From assembly GCF_963667775.1 (NCBI RefSeq), contig NZ_OY764015.1:186001-250000 (forward strand): DNA of 64,000 bases, written 5' to 3'. Each line of letters begins with the position of its first letter. The stretch's first letter is position 1. Below the pieces are notes generated by a model. It ran no database searches. It was not told the DNA's origin and saw only the letters and a list, made by a program, of their open reading frames with translations. A program made the translations under genes and the position numbers. Shown in pieces: positions 26,043-34,109 of the stretch. The DNA comes from an uncultured Trichococcus sp. GTDB taxonomy: Bacteria > Bacillota > Bacilli > Lactobacillales > Aerococcaceae.

Positions 26043-27137
26043 GTGTCTATTTTATTTGATCAAATATTTAATTTTGATAACCTGAAGAGCGCCTATGAGA
26101 AATCACTAAAGGCGGATGGCAAATACAAAAAAGAAGCATTGGTTTTCCAACGCAATGAGACCGTGAATCTCTTGAAATTGCAAAAAGAACTTTACTCCGG
26201 AACGTACAAATTTCAAGGCTATACAACTTTCGAAGTTTTTGAACCGAAGAAGAGAATCGTGAACGCTCCGCACTATCGAGACAAGATTGTGCAGCTAGCT
26301 TTAAACGACGTTCTGAAACATATTTTCATGAGGAAATTCATAAAAACAAGCTACGCATGCATGGACGACCGCGGCACGCACAAAGCCGTCGAAAAAGTCC
26401 AACGCAACCTAAAACAAGCCCATTGGCTGTACGGGGATGACGCGACCATCGCCAAAGTCGATGTGAGCAAATTCTTTTATTCGATAGACAGGGAGATAAC
26501 GAAAAAGTTATACCGCAAAGTGATAAAAGAAGAGGATGTTCTTCTGGTCCTGGACACTATCATTAACAGCGGGATGCTTGTCAGCGAAGTGGGTCTCCCC
26601 TTAGGAAATACACTCTCGCAGTTGTGTGCGAACATTTACCTGAACGCCTTAGATCAGTATTGCATGCGGTATTTAGGATATAAATATTACGTGCGTTACG
26701 CAGACGACATCGTTATTATTCTGCCTAACAAAGAGGCGGCAACAGAAGCAAAAGATAAATGCATAGCTTTCCTTCGCGAGAAGCTGAACCTGCAGGAAAA
26801 CCAAAAAAAGACACAAACATTCCCCATAAGCCAAGGCGTCAACTGCTTCGGCTTTAAAATTTATCGGACCCACCGTCTTTTGCGGGATGACAGCAAAAAG
26901 AAAATAAAACGCAAAATCAAAAAGATGCCGCGGTTAATAGCGAATGGATTAATGACTGTGGAAACCGCCAATCAAATGCTGGGTAGCTGGTCAGGTCACG
27001 CGAAGTATGGAAGTACGCAAAATTTTATAAAAAGCATCTTAGAGCGCCGGACATACATTAAGTGGGATGGCAAAAAATTAGCAATAAACGAGGAGGAATT
27101 GAAGTGTTATATTACGAAAATGGCGAATACAAATTAA
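26043..27137 (+). CDS. DGR reverse transcriptase
   Basis: 364 residues from GTG 26043, chosen because AAAGGA lies 7 bases upstream and the product begins like other DGR polymerases (LFDQIFNFDNLKSAYEKSL). The longer frame from 25860 would translate the template repeat and is unlikely. The catalytic motif YADD is at 219-222. The motif LGNTLSQ (187-193) is the DGR-type (I/V/L)GxxxSQ, replacing the QGxxxSP of most retroelement enzymes. 'KVDVSKFFYSID' is motif 3 with the first catalytic Asp. It copies TR RNA into cDNA with adenine mutagenesis. Confidence 0.95.
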   Translation: MSILFDQIFNFDNLKSAYEKSLKADGKYKKEALVFQRNETVNLLKLQKELYSGTYKFQGYTTFEVFEPKKRIVNAPHYRDKIVQLALNDVLKHIFMRKFIKTSYACMDDRGTHKAVEKVQRNLKQAHWLYGDDATIAKVDVSKFFYSIDREITKKLYRKVIKEEDVLLVLDTIINSGMLVSEVGLPLGNTLSQLCANIYLNALDQYCMRYLGYKYYVRYADDIVIILPNKEAATEAKDKCIAFLREKLNLQENQKKTQTFPISQGVNCFGFKIYRTHRLLRDDSKKKIKRKIKKMPRLIANGLMTVETANQMLGSWSGHAKYGSTQNFIKSILERRTYIKWDGKKLAINEEELKCYITKMANTN

Positions 27138-27451
27138 TGCCTTTCATTGCAACATATACGCAGCGAGGCGAAACGAACCAACAGCATGTTGCAAGAAAAG
27201 AAGAATTGGAACTTTTCGAGGAAATGGGGCACCTTGAAGGGCTGATTTTCCGCGAAGCGGAATACACGCCGGACTTGCTAGCGCGTCTAGGAGAGGTCAA
27301 GAATTACCCGCAGATTGATTTTGCCACGGTAAGCCACTATGTGATTGATAACCAAACGGTTGACGGAACGGCTCTTGCTATTAAAAAACAAAGCGAGATC
27401 TTAGAGCAAAGCATCTTAGAGTTGGCGATGGCACAAATGGGGGTGTATTAA
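27104..27451 (+). CDS. Small phage tail-associated protein, unknown
   Basis: 115 residues from GTG 27104 (GAGGAGG 8 bases upstream), overlapping the end of the reverse transcriptase by 34 bases. 'YEKLMPFIATYTQRGE'-like beta segments are followed by acidic helices ('LELFEEMGHLEGL', 'SEILEQSILELAMAQ'). Its position before an XkdX-like protein and holin fits the short proteins that close phage tail modules. No firm family. Confidence 0.5.
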   Translation: MLYYENGEYKLMPFIATYTQRGETNQQHVARKEELELFEEMGHLEGLIFREAEYTPDLLARLGEVKNYPQIDFATVSHYVIDNQTVDGTALAIKKQSEILEQSILELAMAQMGVY

Positions 27452-27600
27452 TGAGCGCGATGGCGAAACTTTTTTCGAAGTATGTTAAAAACGGCGTGTA
27501 CACAATTGATCAAGTTCCCTTGACGTGGAGGGCTGAAGTCGAACAAATCCTGGCGGAGGAAGCTCAAACAAATGACGGAGACGCTGACGGAGTTAATTGA
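27451..27600 (+). CDS. XkdX/CD1375-like small phage protein
   Basis: 49 residues, starting one base after the previous coding end (shared A). 'LFSKYVKNGVYTIDQVPLTWRAEVEQIL' matches the short XkdX/CD1375 family (pattern 'yikkGiyTidqVP..wr.eV'), which always lies just before holin genes. Function unknown. Confidence 0.65.
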   Translation: MSAMAKLFSKYVKNGVYTIDQVPLTWRAEVEQILAEEAQTNDGDADGVN

Positions 27601-27688
27601 GATTATAGAGAAACAAAATCGCTTGATAGAAGAATTACAAATTAAAAATAGCGAACAAGCGGCCTTTATTGAGGCTTTGCTGGAATAA
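27572..27688 (+). CDS. Short helical peptide (38 aa) before holin
   Basis: 38 residues from ATG 27572 with GGAGG 11 bases upstream, overlapping the previous gene in another frame. The predicted product is one long amphipathic helix (ELIEIIEKQNRLIEELQIKN). Similar short helical ORFs sit before holins in many siphophages. Expression is likely but unproven. Confidence 0.4.
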   Translation: MTETLTELIEIIEKQNRLIEELQIKNSEQAAFIEALLE

Positions 27689-27700
27689 GGAGTGAATTGA

Positions 27701-28102
27701 ATGAAGTATTTTAATGACATATCGATTGCATTTGGAATTGTCGGCGGAAGTTTAGCGTGGTTGGTAGGGGGTTGGGATGTGCTGTTATGGACGTTAGTCG
27801 GTTTCATTATTTTGGATTATCTTACGGGTTTGGCCAAAGCTTGGAAAACTAAAACCTTGTCATCCGAGATTGGTTTCGAAGGACTTGTTAAAAAGATGAT
27901 GATTCTGGTGATGATCGTGGTGGCCAATTTTCTCCAACGTCTGATCGGGGATGCGGTACCACTCCGGGAAATTGTTATCTTATTCTTTATTTCCAACGAG
28001 GGCATTTCACTTTTGGAAAATGCGGCGATGTTTATCACGGTACCTGATCAATTGAGGGATGCGCTGTTGCAGTTGAGAGACGAAGACAAGGAGGAAAAAT
28101 AA
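27701..28102 (+). CDS. Phage holin (TcdE/phage_holin_4 family)
   Basis: 133 residues with three hydrophobic segments ('AFGIVGGSLAWLVGGWDVLLWTLVGFIILDYLTGL', 'MMILVMIVVANFLQRLIG', 'EIVILFFISNEGISLLENAAMF') and a charged end. The family signature DYLTGLAKAW is present. It makes membrane holes that release the endolysin. The stop overlaps the endolysin start by one base. Confidence 0.92.
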   Translation: MKYFNDISIAFGIVGGSLAWLVGGWDVLLWTLVGFIILDYLTGLAKAWKTKTLSSEIGFEGLVKKMMILVMIVVANFLQRLIGDAVPLREIVILFFISNEGISLLENAAMFITVPDQLRDALLQLRDEDKEEK

Positions 28103-29268
28103 TGGGCTATGTAATCAACGACAGACGCGCTTCAGCACTAGGCGGTCAAAAAAAGGATCGCAACCGATCGGCAATCACAACAATCGTATGGCATTATTCG
28201 GCCGTCATGCGCAAGCTTCGCAAATTTATCGCTGGCCATGAAGAATATTGGAAAAACACTCTTGGATGGGACCGCGGCGGCTATCACTTCTACATCGATG
28301 CAGACGGTAATATCTGGCAGAACTACGATTATGAGCGGATCACATGGGGCGTGTACAACAATAACGGCTACTGCGTGCATATCAGTGTAGAAGCCGGAAA
28401 TGGTACGGACTACTCACAGGCCCAGATTGATGCTCGCGAATGGCTGACACGCAAGATCATGGGTGATTTGAGCGTGCCGGCAAGCAAAGTAAAGGGACAC
28501 TGGGAAGTGTATAATAATTCAGCTTGTCCTGGTTACTCAAAAGAACAAATGGATGCATTCCGTGCGAGGCTTGGGCAATCTGCAGCTGCAGCATCTGATC
28601 CAATTGCACCGATGCGCGTCCCTGCGAATTACAATAAGATGGTCGCCTATCCTGGCTATTCAATTGATTCCAAACCGTGGGGAGAGCCTGGACTGGTGAA
28701 TTGGGGTAAAACAGATGATATCATCGGCAACGTGATTTCGATTTACGAAGAAAATGGCAGCGGCGAGTACGTCAACGGCGTGAAAGTCGGATGGATTGAC
28801 AAGCGGGCGCTGATTGACGTTCCTGGACGCGTATCGGTGAGCTACAACGTCATTGTGAAGATTGGCGGGTATTCAATCGACAGCAAGCCATGGGGAGAGC
28901 CAGGGCTTGTAAATTGGGGCACAACGGACGGATTCGTCGGACAAAATATTCCGGTTATCGAAGAAAATGCTTCAGGCGAATACGTGAATACAAGCTTGGG
29001 ATGGATCGACAAGCGAGCCGTCGCGAAAGAGGCCGTCGTCGTATCTTCGACGCTACACCTTCCAGCGGGTCAGACTTGGATCGTTTACCCGGAAAATGGG
29101 CCATACAAGGCTGGCAATGTGATCGCGATTGAACAGGCGTGCTCTTGCTTGATTCTGGGTGATAAAGGGCAGGGGCTGATTGTGGTGGATCTCGAAGGTG
29201 GCGTTGGTCGCGTGGCAATTCGGTATGATGAATCGAAGGGTGCGATGATCGAAAAAAAATATGCATAA
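28102..29268 (+). CDS. Endolysin: N-acetylmuramoyl-L-alanine amidase with two cell-wall-binding repeats
   Basis: 388 residues. Residues 1-155 form an Amidase_2/PGRP catalytic domain with zinc ligands suggested by 'VWHYSA', 'GGYHFYIDADG' and 'GHWEVYNNSACPGY'. Two near-identical repeats follow (about residues 180-240 and 252-312), each with GYSIDSKPWGEPGLVNWG and ending GWIDKRA, likely SH3/GW-type wall-binding modules. A third divergent beta module forms the C-terminus. It digests host peptidoglycan at lysis. Confidence 0.93.
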   Translation: MGYVINDRRASALGGQKKDRNRSAITTIVWHYSAVMRKLRKFIAGHEEYWKNTLGWDRGGYHFYIDADGNIWQNYDYERITWGVYNNNGYCVHISVEAGNGTDYSQAQIDAREWLTRKIMGDLSVPASKVKGHWEVYNNSACPGYSKEQMDAFRARLGQSAAAASDPIAPMRVPANYNKMVAYPGYSIDSKPWGEPGLVNWGKTDDIIGNVISIYEENGSGEYVNGVKVGWIDKRALIDVPGRVSVSYNVIVKIGGYSIDSKPWGEPGLVNWGTTDGFVGQNIPVIEENASGEYVNTSLGWIDKRAVAKEAVVVSSTLHLPAGQTWIVYPENGPYKAGNVIAIEQACSCLILGDKGQGLIVVDLEGGVGRVAIRYDESKGAMIEKKYA

Positions 29269-29304
29269 AAAAATTTGTTTCGGAGAAATGCGTATAGTAT
29301 AAGT

Positions 29305-29342
29305 GAGGCTGGTATTTATCCCCCCCAAGATTAACCAGTCTC
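29305..29342 (+). terminator. Terminator at the end of the prophage late operon
   Basis: GAGGCTGGT (29305-29313) pairs with ACCAGTCTC (29334-29342) over 9 pairs with one G-T wobble, followed by a T-rich stretch. It closes the lysis operon. Confidence 0.6.
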
Positions 29343-29389
29343 GTATTTATTTTGTAAAACCGCAAAATAAAAAAGCCCTGCCCGGACTT

Positions 29390-29411
29390 TAAATACCGAC
29401 TAAATACCGAC
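29390..29411 (+). repeat. Tandem 11-bp repeat near attR (possible integrase arm sites)
   Basis: Two perfect, adjacent copies of TAAATACCGAC, about 115 bases before the tRNA fragment. Short direct repeats at this distance from a core att site are often arm-type sites of tyrosine integrases. No other role is apparent in this gene-free stretch. Confidence 0.35.
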
Positions 29412-29526
29412 CGGCAATATTTTTAGATAGTTTGTAATGGATAACCAAACACTTGGAAAATCCGAAAAGTATTAATTCCTTAATTTTTAACAACTATTAA
29501 AAAAGGCTGAAAAGTAGTGATTCATT

Positions 29527-29579
29527 TTGAGGGGCTGGTGGGAGTATCTCCCGTGGAAGTTCGAGTCTTCTTGGCCGCA
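29527..29579 (+). other. attR: 3' part of tRNA-Leu(GAG)
   Basis: The sequence runs from the anticodon loop to the discriminator base of a class-II tRNA: loop TTGAGGG with anticodon GAG (29529-29531), 3' anticodon stem GCTGG, variable arm GGGAG/CTCCC, T stem GGAAG/CTTCT with loop TTCGAGT, acceptor TGGCCGC and A73; no encoded CCA. The 5' half (D arm, 5' acceptor GCGGCCA) is absent upstream. This is the displaced 3' end left when a phage integrates in a tRNA gene; the rebuilt full tRNA should lie at attL outside the window. Confidence 0.8.
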
Positions 29580-29588
29580 TAATAATTC

Positions 29589-29631
29589 AAAAAAGGTTCC
29601 TGACATCTCTCTGATGTTAGGAACCTTTTTT
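29589..29631 (+). terminator. Terminator following the tRNA-Leu 3' end
   Basis: GGTTCCTGACATC (29595-29607) pairs with GATGTTAGGAACC (29613-29625), flanked by A and T tracts. It is the original terminator of the tRNA-Leu transcript and could also act for the opposite strand. Confidence 0.85.
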
Positions 29632-29679
29632 GAATAGATGATAACCAGGTAAAAATCAAACCGTACTGCTGATCATGTT

Positions 29680-30303
29680 TTACTTAGGTAAATTATTCAT
29701 TGCATATTGTGCTTGTTCAGCAGTGTACCCTTCATAAATCAATTGATCATACAATCCCTGATCGGAAAAAGAGGAGTATTCTAAATAATCAATGGCTGTT
29801 TGAAGCGCGTTCTGATTCCAATCCGTTGTCACATTATCAAGTGCATACTGTGCTTGTTCAGCAGTGTAACCCTCGTAAACCAATTGATCATACAAGCCTG
29901 GATAAGAGAAAGAAGAATAATCCAAATAGTCGATGGCTGTTTGGAGCGCGTTCTGATTCCAATCGGTTACGACACTATCAATCGCGTATTGTGCTGCATC
30001 TTCGGGGAACCCTTCGTATAAGAGTTGGTCGAATAATCCTTGCTTAGAAAAACTTGAATAATTAAGGTAATCCTCTGCGGTACCGAGTGCATTTCTGAAT
30101 TCTCTTGAAACATCAGGCTGTGGAGCGGGCTCTTCGACAGGAGCAATTACTATTTCTTCGCTGACTGCCGGAATTGATTCTGGCACTGATTCTGAGGTGG
30201 CCATCGCAGCTGATGATGCTTCTTCTGAAACTTCAACATCACTGGTCGTTCCGCAGGCAGCCAAAATTAATGCACTACCAAACAATAATAAGTAATTTTT
30301 CAT
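29680..30303 (-). CDS. Ltp-family lipoprotein with three repeats (possible superinfection exclusion)
   Basis: 207 residues from the ATG at 30303 (GGAGG 8 bases upstream; a longer frame to 30357 lacks a site). Signal peptide with lipobox LAAC at residues 14-17. An acidic Ser/Glu/Pro linker follows, then three repeats of about 48 residues with the pattern ALQTAIDYLDYSSFS, GLYDQLVYEGYT, AEQAQYALD (Ltp domain). The family prototype, Ltp of Streptococcus thermophilus phage TP-J34, blocks DNA injection by incoming phages. Here it lies 100 bases outside attR, so it may come from an older element at the same tRNA. Function is inferred. Confidence 0.8.
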   Translation of the reverse strand: MKNYLLLFGSALILAACGTTSDVEVSEEASSAAMATSESVPESIPAVSEEIVIAPVEEPAPQPDVSREFRNALGTAEDYLNYSSFSKQGLFDQLLYEGFPEDAAQYAIDSVVTDWNQNALQTAIDYLDYSSFSYPGLYDQLVYEGYTAEQAQYALDNVTTDWNQNALQTAIDYLEYSSFSDQGLYDQLIYEGYTAEQAQYAMNNLPK

Positions 30304-30462
30304 GATGATTCCTCCAATTAGTTTTTTTATATCAACCGCAGAAGCGGCGGCTATCACAAATCAGGGAAAATAACGCGATTTTACGAACCACCTATAATCA
30401 GGGCGGTCATTTTTTGTTTTTTAAGAGTATCGATCAGGAGATTGTGGTCTGTAATTTGGATA

Positions 30463-31986
30463 TTAAATAACTTCTTCAATTCCATCGGTATCTTCTGCTA
30501 AGAATAAGCTTTGATTGTATTCTTCTGCAACCATTCTCGGATCAAACTCAGCAGTAGGGTCTATTTCTTCAATAAATTTTTCCAAGTCATCGATGTTTGC
30601 TTCAAAAAATTCTTTCCTGAAATTCACTTTATTTACTCTTTGGTTGGATAATTTATTATGCAATGATGCTTCCAGCGATACTGCATCATCACTGAAAACT
30701 AAAGCGTGAACGTCAAATTTAAATGGCACTGAAGCGCCACTTAATTCGTTTATTCTGTCCAATGGTGTAGATCTTCTGGTCATTCCTACTTTAAACATTC
30801 TTTCCCCAAATGCTCCTTTGTTAGAAATAACATATACGTATCCTGCTTTACCATGCGATAAGCTAGCAATAACTTCTTTTTTCTCTTCGATATTGAGCAT
30901 TTGTTGTTCAAGTTCTTTAATCCTAGCTTCCAACTGATTAACCATTTCTGGATTCTTTTCCGTATTTAATAATTCAAGATTTCTTTCAATCTCAGACTGG
31001 AATTTACTTTCTTCAAATTCAAGTTTTTTACGCTCTTCTTCAAGCGCTTTTTGCTCTTCCTTATCTTGTTTGGCTTGTTCTCTCAACTGGCGTTGCTCTT
31101 CTTTTTCTTGTTGTTTGTAAATATAATGTTTATATTCGATCGTTAACAATTCTGAGTAAAGTGGTTGCAATTGAGTAAGGAATCTAGTAATTGTTGGTAG
31201 TATAGTACGATTACCATTACTTGCAATTGCGAGATACTTGTCAAAAATTGTTGTTAATGCTTTTTTGGAAGCATCAAGGTTATTGAAACTCAAAGTGAAT
31301 AACAAATTTTGGATTTCGGCTTGCAAACTGATGACCATCAGCTCATAAATAGTTTCATTTGCTTTCGTAGTGTAGTTAGTTTTAAAGGTATCAAGCAATA
31401 CATCAATTTCCTTTTGGGTTGCGGTGGCTAATTTTTTTAATTCTTTTGAATTGTCAGTATGCAAATGTAGTCGGACAACATTGTCAAGTAAGCTATCCTC
31501 TTTAAGAAAGTCATCTGCATCTTTCAATGCAGAAGGGCGAACATAATAACCATTATTGTCTTGTGTAAATAGATCTGTATTTTCGGGATAGATTTTTTTG
31601 AATTTTTTAAGTCCCACTAATTCGGATTTGTACTTTCTAGCTTGATTTGAGTATCTATTAATTTCCTTGTTTAACTTTTCTTTATCGTCTTCAAGTGCTC
31701 TCTTTTCGATTTTTGCTATTTCTATATCATGTTCAATTTTTTCCAATTCGTCAAGAATCTCATTTTTAGCTTCTTCTTTATACAGTTGCAAGGTTTTTTC
31801 TTTTTCAGCTATCAGGTTATTTTTTTCTTCCAGCTCTTTTTCTTCAATAGCAATTTTTTCCTTTAAAATGTTTACTTTGTTGTTAGTAATATCGATTTCA
31901 GCATTTAGGTTTGTTAATTCAAATTGTTTTAATCCAAGCGTTTTTTTTATGGACAATAACTCTTTAATTTTATCAAAAATACCCAT
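30463..31986 (-). CDS. DUF4041 coiled-coil protein with C-terminal GIY-YIG (T5orf172) domain
   Basis: 507 residues. Residues 20-110 and 295-385 are strongly coiled coil (Lys/Glu-rich). Between them is a helical DUF4041-like region ('NTDLFTQDNNGYYVRPSALKDADDFLKEDSLLDNVVRLHLHTDNSKELKKLATATQKEIDVLL'). The C-terminal domain (about 388-475) begins 'AGYVYVISNKGAFGERMFKVGMTRR' and continues 'DRINELSGASVPFKF', typical of T5orf172/MUG113 GIY-YIG proteins. Such proteins are common in phages and islands. A nuclease-linked defence or phage role is possible but unproven. An IS element sits 38 bases upstream of the start. Confidence 0.75.
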   Translation of the reverse strand: MGIFDKIKELLSIKKTLGLKQFELTNLNAEIDITNNKVNILKEKIAIEEKELEEKNNLIAEKEKTLQLYKEEAKNEILDELEKIEHDIEIAKIEKRALEDDKEKLNKEINRYSNQARKYKSELVGLKKFKKIYPENTDLFTQDNNGYYVRPSALKDADDFLKEDSLLDNVVRLHLHTDNSKELKKLATATQKEIDVLLDTFKTNYTTKANETIYELMVISLQAEIQNLLFTLSFNNLDASKKALTTIFDKYLAIASNGNRTILPTITRFLTQLQPLYSELLTIEYKHYIYKQQEKEEQRQLREQAKQDKEEQKALEEERKKLEFEESKFQSEIERNLELLNTEKNPEMVNQLEARIKELEQQMLNIEEKKEVIASLSHGKAGYVYVISNKGAFGERMFKVGMTRRSTPLDRINELSGASVPFKFDVHALVFSDDAVSLEASLHNKLSNQRVNKVNFRKEFFEANIDDLEKFIEEIDPTAEFDPRMVAEEYNQSLFLAEDTDGIEEVI

Positions 31987-32024
31987 TTTGATGCCTCCTA
32001 ATATATTTTATTTACAAACCAAAT

Positions 32025-32029
32025 ACAAC
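32025..32029. repeat. Left target-site duplication ACAAC of the IS
   Basis: ACAAC directly before the left inverted repeat. The same five bases follow the right repeat at 33704-33708. Confidence 0.9.
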
Positions 32030-32230
32030 CCTGAATTATTCATACTACCCGAAACTTTGACATGAACAACCCTAATCCAGCTGCAATATTGGATTTTTGG
32101 CAGAGTTGTTATTTTTACACTTTCAAAACGTCTCTTAGAGACAAAAAAAAGCACGGGGTGCGATTGATATTGTGTTTTTGGGCATACTAGCCCCTTTGTT
32201 CGAACGGAAATTTTAAAAAATGGGACGGCA

Positions 32231-33550
32231 TCACCAAGATAAGGACTGAATCTGCCGCAGGATATGAAAAAATTCGTCTTGGTAGACATGATGGGTGCTG
32301 AGTTTTAGCATCATGCGTCTTCCGCTGTGGATCAGTTTCCCAGCAATCTTGAAAAACCGAAGACGGATACTCTGTATCTGTAGGCCTTTGGCCTTTTCCG
32401 GGAAAGCTAGTGTACGCATGAAATTGTTGATGTTGTAGGAAAGCAAGCTGACCATCATGCGAATGGCATTCTCCAAGAAATGAGAGCTGTCTGTCTTATC
32501 AAAGAAGAAGCCACTCTTAGCTTCCTTGATGAAATTCTCCATCGTACCTCTCTTCCAATATGTTTGGTAGATTTGTTCAGCCGAGACCGTATCGGATAGA
32601 TTGGTGATAATGAATTCATGGTGGAAAATCAGTTCATTAGCTGCCCTGACGGAACGGATGCAAATCCTACGGTCATGCTTCCAAGTGCCGGCTTGATAGC
32701 GAGTCGAGTAGAAATGTTCTTCTCGCTGACTCCACTCGGTCTCATCCCCAATTTGAACAAACGCTTCCGCCATCTTGAATAAGCGGCGATTTCGCTTGAG
32801 TCGAATGACGTACTGATGCTCTTTTTCTTCACAGAGATCATACAGTTCCGGCGCTGCAAAGCCACTATCTGCGCGAACAAGAACGGTGCTGACTGGAACA
32901 GTCTGATTATAGTGTTCAAGAAGCGGATTCAAAAAATCGGCTGCTCCGGTTGAGCAGTATGTGTTTCCGGAACGTAGTTCCGCCTTCAGAAAGTCCTTGG
33001 TCAGACCATCGAAGGCAACGAGCGGATGGTATCCGGTTGTTTGATAATGTGTGTTGAAGGCCGTTTCTTCTTGATCGCCGTAAGTGTCACTATATGTGGA
33101 ATCCAAATCCAATACCATTTCTGTTGCATTACGTTGTATACGTACCTTATCCAGCATCGCTTGATTGAGCGCTTGTAGCTGCAAAAGTGCATCGGGACTC
33201 TCACTAATGCGATCCCAAAAACGCGAAAGCGAAGGTTGTGAAGCCAATGTGCTCTTTTCAAGCATCTGCTGGAAGAAAGGATCATGACGTAAGATGTTGG
33301 CAGATGCATCGGTATCATAGCCTGCAATTAATTGGAAAATCAGTTGTTCAAGAATGGATTCATTCGAATGGGTAGGTGAAAGACGAGAGTCTTCAAAATG
33401 AAGCTCTTTCTCCATCAACTGTTCGAATCCTATTGAATGAAGGAATTCTTTGACCAGAATAAGGCCAGAATCTGTAGTCAAATTACCTCCGGTATTTGTA
33501 ACCGTCATTTTTGCATTGAAATTTAGAGTGTTTTCGTGTAAAGTTGCCAT
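32231..33550 (-). CDS. IS1380-family transposase
   Basis: 439 residues from ATG 33550 (AAAGGGG 9 bases upstream; an extension to 33586 has no site). It is a DDE transposase of IS1380/IS942 type: 'NTGGNLTTDSGLILVKEFLHSIGF' near the N-terminus, a first catalytic Asp in 'MVLDLDSTYSDTYG', a second in 'VLVRADSGFAAPELYDLCEE', and a Glu in 'GTMENFIKEAKSGF' (the YREK-like region). Full length for the family, with no internal stop. Confidence 0.95.
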   Translation of the reverse strand: MATLHENTLNFNAKMTVTNTGGNLTTDSGLILVKEFLHSIGFEQLMEKELHFEDSRLSPTHSNESILEQLIFQLIAGYDTDASANILRHDPFFQQMLEKSTLASQPSLSRFWDRISESPDALLQLQALNQAMLDKVRIQRNATEMVLDLDSTYSDTYGDQEETAFNTHYQTTGYHPLVAFDGLTKDFLKAELRSGNTYCSTGAADFLNPLLEHYNQTVPVSTVLVRADSGFAAPELYDLCEEKEHQYVIRLKRNRRLFKMAEAFVQIGDETEWSQREEHFYSTRYQAGTWKHDRRICIRSVRAANELIFHHEFIITNLSDTVSAEQIYQTYWKRGTMENFIKEAKSGFFFDKTDSSHFLENAIRMMVSLLSYNINNFMRTLAFPEKAKGLQIQSIRLRFFKIAGKLIHSGRRMMLKLSTHHVYQDEFFHILRQIQSLSW

Positions 33551-33589
33551 TGAGAGAACCCCTTTCTTTGGTTGTTGGTCGTACATTAA

Positions 33590-33620
33590 CCATAACAGAT
33601 AGGGGTTCTTTTTTCACACC
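33590..33620. terminator. Hairpins inside the IS, upstream of the transposase
   Basis: AGGGGTTCT (33601-33609) is the complement of AGAACCCCT next to the transposase start, and TTCACACC/GGTGTGAA with a TTTT loop follows at 33613-33632. Such structures protect a transposase from outside transcription. Confidence 0.4.
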
Positions 33621-33703
33621 TTTTGGGTGTGAACTAGAAAGACAAAATATGTTGGAAGACTAACGTTTCAAGACGTTTTCTGAAAATCTATGAATAATTC
33701 AGG

Positions 33704-33708
33704 ACAAC
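33704..33708. repeat. Right target-site duplication ACAAC of the IS
   Basis: Identical to 32025-32029; confirms that the element inserted as a unit. Confidence 0.9.
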
Positions 33709-34030
33709 TACGAGGTACCCTTATTTTAAAAGATAACCGCCGTATCGCCCTTCATGACTCCCTCTACACAATTAGTAACCTCTAGTTATATAAGGGCTGA
33801 GGAACTCTGCAGGCGAAAGTATTTTTGTCCGTTATCGGTTTCTCCTCCAACTTAGTATGTTGTTAGATTCCAATCACGTTAATATAATTATACCTCAAAA
33901 ATCGATAAATATTGCAGACAAAATAAAATATTTTAATTGTGAAATTATGGAAAAATACTGTTGGTTATTTGACATTATTGTGTTTTATAGTTGTCAGTCC
34001 GTTTTTGATTCAAAAAGTTTGATACTACTC
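33709..34030. other. Gene-free AT-rich stretch between IS and yitT
   Basis: I see no convincing gene here. A 66-codon open frame at 33857-34057 has no ribosome site and a composition unlike that of neighbouring genes. The right end holds the yitT promoter. Confidence 0.6.
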
Positions 34031-34058
34031 TTTCCATACTTCATTTATCTGTTATAAT
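34031..34058 (+). promoter_or_regulatory. Promoter of yitT
   Basis: TATAAT at 34053-34058, with a weaker -35 TTTCCA at 34031-34036 and 16-base spacing; 52 bases before the TTG start. Confidence 0.55.
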
Positions 34059-34109
34059 GGCGTGGATATCTTTTTCCTGAAAGTTATCCCATATAAAGGA
34101 GGGGCTTGT

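Larger units (their letters stand above)
1..29579 (+). mobile_element. Right-hand part of a siphovirus prophage, ending at attR
   Basis: A continuous run of co-directional phage genes: recombination and replication, HNH and terminase, HK97-type head genes, long-tail genes, baseplate and adhesin with a diversity-generating retroelement, then holin and amidase. It stops at a 3' tRNA-Leu fragment read as attR. Integrase, repressor and the left end lie outside the window. I see no frameshifted or truncated structural gene, so the late region looks intact. The tape-measure length (1088 residues) predicts a tail of roughly 160 nm by the usual 0.15 nm per residue rule. Confidence 0.95.
32030..33703 (-). 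mobile_element. IS1380-family insertion sequence, complete
   Basis: 1674 bp bounded by 15-bp perfect inverted repeats starting CCTGAATTATTCATA (32030-32044 and 33689-33703, inverted) and flanked by an identical 5-bp target duplication ACAAC (32025-32029 and 33704-33708). It contains one full-length transposase. Perfect ends and duplication suggest recent, possibly active insertion. Confidence 0.95.

Noticed and set aside
33857..34057. 66-codon open frame upstream of yitT
   Set aside because: No ribosome site, AT-rich random-looking product, and it overlaps the yitT promoter.
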